Shown here: positions 7,261-8,704 of the stretch, one piece after another | Numbering within the stretch: position 1 is the stretch's first letter | How the letters are laid out: every line of letters begins with the position of its first letter | NCBI GenBank assembly: GCA_045533955.1 | Contig: JAZSIU010000080.1 | Location: 1-8,704 of the forward strand | Direction: 5' to 3' | Length of the DNA stretch: 8,704 nucleotides | From: HGM04593 sp045533955 | Lineage (GTDB): Bacteria > Bacteroidota > Bacteroidia > Bacteroidales > Bacteroidaceae | Notes under the pieces: model-generated | The model's database searches: none | Told to the model about the DNA's origin: nothing | What the model saw: the letters and a program-made list of their open reading frames with translations, nothing else | Translations under genes and position numbers: made by a program

Positions 7261-7486
7261 CAAACGAGCGAAATAATATCAAGCTCGCTTGATTATTTTA
7301 AAGCGAGTGCAGAAAATTTTCGAGCGACAGCTCAAAAATACAAACGAGCGAAAAACGCAAAATTTATTTTAGCGTTTATCAAAGCGAGTGCAGAAAATTT
7401 CCGAGCGACAGCTCAAAAATACAAACGAGCGAAATAATATCAAGCTTGCTTGATTATTTTAAAGCGAGTGCAGAAAATTTCCGAGC
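7261..7486. repeat. Three tandem ~80-bp hairpin repeats (right block)
   Basis: Units start at 7261, 7341 and 7422 (80, 81 and ~65 bp; the last is cut off at TTTCCGAGC). Constant parts are CAAACGAGCG, AAAGCGAGTGCAGAAAATTT and CGAGCGACAGCTCAAAAATA; the last contains a GAGC-GACA-GCTC hairpin. Between them lies a variable imperfect palindrome: AAATAAT..CAAG with CTTGATTATTT in units 1 and 3, but AAACGC-AAAAT with ATTTT-A-GCGTTT in unit 2. Orientation is the same as the block at 1-117. One frame is open across units 1 and 2 but has no start codon, so no gene is called. Confidence 0.85.
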
Positions 7487-7601
7487 CGAGTTTTTTTGGT
7501 GCTTTTTGAGCACAAAAAGCACAAGGAAAATCACACGCAAACAGAAAGAAAGGCCGAGAATAGCACCGAAAAAGTTTTTTAAAGAGACAAAAAAGAGGAG
7601 C
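7486..7601. repeat. 116-bp leader repeat, copy 1
   Basis: This copy runs from CCGAG plus a T-run to AAAGAGGAGC and closely matches 8099-8214. It holds a perfect 9-bp hairpin, GTGCTTTTT (7499-7507) with AAAAAGCAC (7514-7522) around GAGCAC. Shared segments also include CGCAAACAGA, ATAGCACCGAAAAAG and TTTTTTAAAGAGACAAAAAA. It abuts the end of the 80-bp repeats on its left and the hairpin array on its right. No coding sequence is evident. Confidence 0.8.
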
Positions 7602-7873
7602 ATTATTTTCAGTGTATTTTAATTACAATAAGCGTTATTATTGCTCCTCTTTCGACAAAGAGGAGCGTTGTTTTGTGTTTGCTTAAATTACAAGGAGCAT
7701 TATTGCCGCTCCTCTTTCGACAAAGAGGAGCCGGCGCGCAGCGTCTGAGGAGTTCGAGGCTGCATCAAAAAAACGTTGTTTGTGGTTATTTTAACTCCTC
7801 ACCCTCTCGGGGAGCTCCTCTTTATTACAAAAAAGAGGAGCCGGCGCGCAACCGACTGCAAAAGCATTCTCTT
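7602..7873. repeat. First hairpin-array segment (one collapsed and one complete unit)
   Basis: Hairpin H1 (arms GCTCCTCTTT and AAAGAGGAGC, loop CGAC) occurs at 7643-7666 and again at 7708-7731. The first copy lacks the rest of a unit. The second is followed by H2 (GAGGAGTT 7747-7754 with AACTCCTC 7793-7800), a small CCC-TCTC-GGG hairpin, and H3 (GCTCCTCTTT 7814-7823 with AAAGAGGAGC 7832-7841). After H3 the sequence switches to CCGGCGCGCA, which normally follows H1, and then leaves the repeat. Apparent reading frames across it are by-products of the palindromes. Confidence 0.8.
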
Positions 7874-8110
7874 AAAAATCGGCACAATGAAAAACCGCAG
7901 CAGCGGCCGCCGAGGCAGCGGGAAGAGGACAAAAGCTGTCTGAGCGGTACGCCGCCGCGAAGCTGTTAATCATCGGGGAGCGAGTTCTTTTGTCCCCGCA
8001 GCCTCGGGTGAGAAGCCGTCTGCGACAAGCAACCGCCGACCAAGCGACGCCCCCGCGACGGCGCGAGCAAAAGGCCGCTTGCGACCGGTTTTTCCGTGCC
8101 GAGCTTTTTT
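7874..8110 (+). ncRNA. Candidate structured RNA, unassigned family
   Basis: A GC-rich island in AT-rich DNA with nested complementary arms. Closing stem: TCGGCAC (7879-7885) with GTGCCGA (8096-8102), flanked by A5 and a T-run. Next stem: AAAAACCG (7890-7897) with CGGTTTTT (8086-8093). Next: GCGGCC (7903-7908) with GGCCGC (8073-8078). Branch one: CCGAGGC, GCGG and GGACAAAAG (7910-7935) with CTTTTGTCC, CCGC and GCCTCGG (7987-8007), separated by an A-A mismatch and a GAAGA bulge. Branch two: GCCGTC-T-GCG (8015-8024) with CGCGACGGC (8054-8062). The final arm plus T6 (8105-8110) resembles an intrinsic terminator, suggesting plus-strand transcription. It does not look like tmRNA, RNase P, SRP or 6S RNA by eye. 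A palindromic mobile-element relic is the alternative. Confidence 0.5.
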
Positions 8111-8214
8111 GGTGCTTTTTGAGCACAAAAAGCACAATAAAATTTAAACGCAAACAGAGAGAAAGACCGAAAATAGCACCGAAAAAGTTTTTTAAAGAGA
8201 CAAAAAAGAGGAGC
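8099..8214. repeat. 116-bp leader repeat, copy 2
   Basis: This is a direct repeat of 7486-7601, offset by 613 bp, with the same GTGCTTTTT / AAAAAGCAC hairpin (8112-8120 and 8127-8135) and the same end at AAAGAGGAGC. Its first bases double as the 3' side of the candidate RNA's closing stem and T-run, a pairing partner that copy 1 lacks. Confidence 0.8.
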
Positions 8215-8704
8215 GTTTTTTCGTGTTTTATTAAGTTACAAGAAGCATTATTGCTGCTCCTCTTTCGAGAAGGAGGAGCCGGCGCGTAGCGTCTGAGGAG
8301 TTCGATTATGCATCAAAAAAAGCGTTGTTTGCGGTTATTTTAACTCCTCACCCTCGCGGGAGCTCCTCTTTATTACAAAAAAGAGGAGCATTATTTTTTA
8401 TGTTTGCTTAAATTACAAGGAGCATTATTGCCGCTCCTCTTTCGACAAAGAGGAGCCGGCGCGCAGCGTCTGAGGAGTTCGATTGTGTTTATAAAATGTT
8501 TTTGTTTGTGGTTATTTTTAACTCCTCACCCCGCAGGGGAGCTCCTCTTTATTACAAAAAAGCGGAGCGTTTTTTTCCGTCTGTTTTAATTGTTAAAAGT
8601 GTTATTGCCGCTCCTCTTTCGACAAAGAGGAGCTGGCGCGTAGCGTCTGAGGAGTTCGATTGTGTTTATAAAATGTTTTTGTTTGTGGTTATTTTTAACT
8701 CCTC
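8215..8704. repeat. Tandem ~177-bp hairpin-array units, running off the window
   Basis: H1 hairpins start at 8256, 8433 and 8610, exactly 177 bp apart. Each is followed by GGCGCG(C/T)AGCGTCT, then H2 (GAGGAGTT with AACTCCTC: 8295/8342, 8472/8520, 8649/8697), then a small CCC..GGG hairpin, then H3 (8362-8389 and 8541-8568). H1 at 8256 has a T-G pair in place of T-A and a CGAG loop; H3 at 8559-8568 has one mismatch. The H2 loops at 8480-8519 and 8657-8696 are identical, so the last units are recent copies. H3 is followed by T-rich DNA. No protein gene is credible here. Confidence 0.85.

Noticed and set aside
7261..7486. CRISPR-like array with hairpins as spacers
   Set aside because: The variable parts are palindromes rather than unrelated spacers, units 1 and 3 nearly share theirs, and the constant part is split in two.
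7874..8110. Retron or group II intron RNA
   Set aside because: No reverse transcriptase is encoded in the window and no domain V-like hairpin was seen; this could only be revisited with the sequence beyond 8704.
7673..8589. Small open frames across the hairpin array (7673-7969, 7990-8289, 8404-8589, and minus 7872-8153)
   Set aside because: They are translations of palindromic repeats and the GC-rich structured segment, differ between copies by length changes, and lack any recognisable domain.
7486..8704. CRISPR array
   Set aside because: Units of 177 bp with internal hairpins and similar inter-hairpin sequence do not have the short repeat plus unique spacer pattern, and no cas gene is present.

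Overview
The window looks like a chromosomal segment of a Bacteroidetes bacterium, most likely order Bacteroidales. The evidence is promoters of the TTTG / N20 / TAnnTTTG type, the absence of Shine-Dalgarno sites before most starts, and the character of the encoded proteins. Genus and family cannot be fixed from the sequence alone. Genes are moderately GC-balanced, while the intergenic DNA is AT-rich and full of repeats.

Layout: (1) Positions 1-117 are the end of an array of ~80-bp hairpin repeats. (2) Positions 163-1283 hold a minus-strand class II fructose-bisphosphate aldolase gene with its own promoter and a strong intrinsic terminator. (3) Positions 1284-1671 are a divergent intergenic region with a very good Bacteroidetes promoter for the rightward operon, immediately followed by a ~187-bp palindromic MITE-like element that would be transcribed as part of the udk leader. 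(4) Positions 1672-5987 are a compact three-gene operon: uridine kinase, a membrane-anchored lytic transglycosylase, and a 985-residue Dna2-like fusion of a PD-(D/E)XK nuclease to an SF1B helicase (gaps of 15 and 2 bp). (5) Positions 6105-7214 hold a convergent minus-strand LOG-family Rossmann protein whose promoter abuts another block of the same ~80-bp repeats (7261-7486). (6) Positions 7486-8704 (over 1.2 kb) have no credible protein gene. They hold a duplicated 116-bp leader, a tandem array of ~177-bp units built from hairpins that share one CTCCTC/GAGGAG core, and, between the leader copies, a GC-rich ~235-nt segment that folds on paper into a closed multi-branched RNA ending in a T-run.

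The protein genes are mostly housekeeping: glycolysis/gluconeogenesis, pyrimidine salvage, peptidoglycan cleavage, DNA processing and nucleotide metabolism. Their grouping does not suggest one pathway. The unusual content is non-coding: three repeat or palindrome families and one candidate structured RNA. All structures were found by eye from complementary arms and have not been tested with folding software or database searches.
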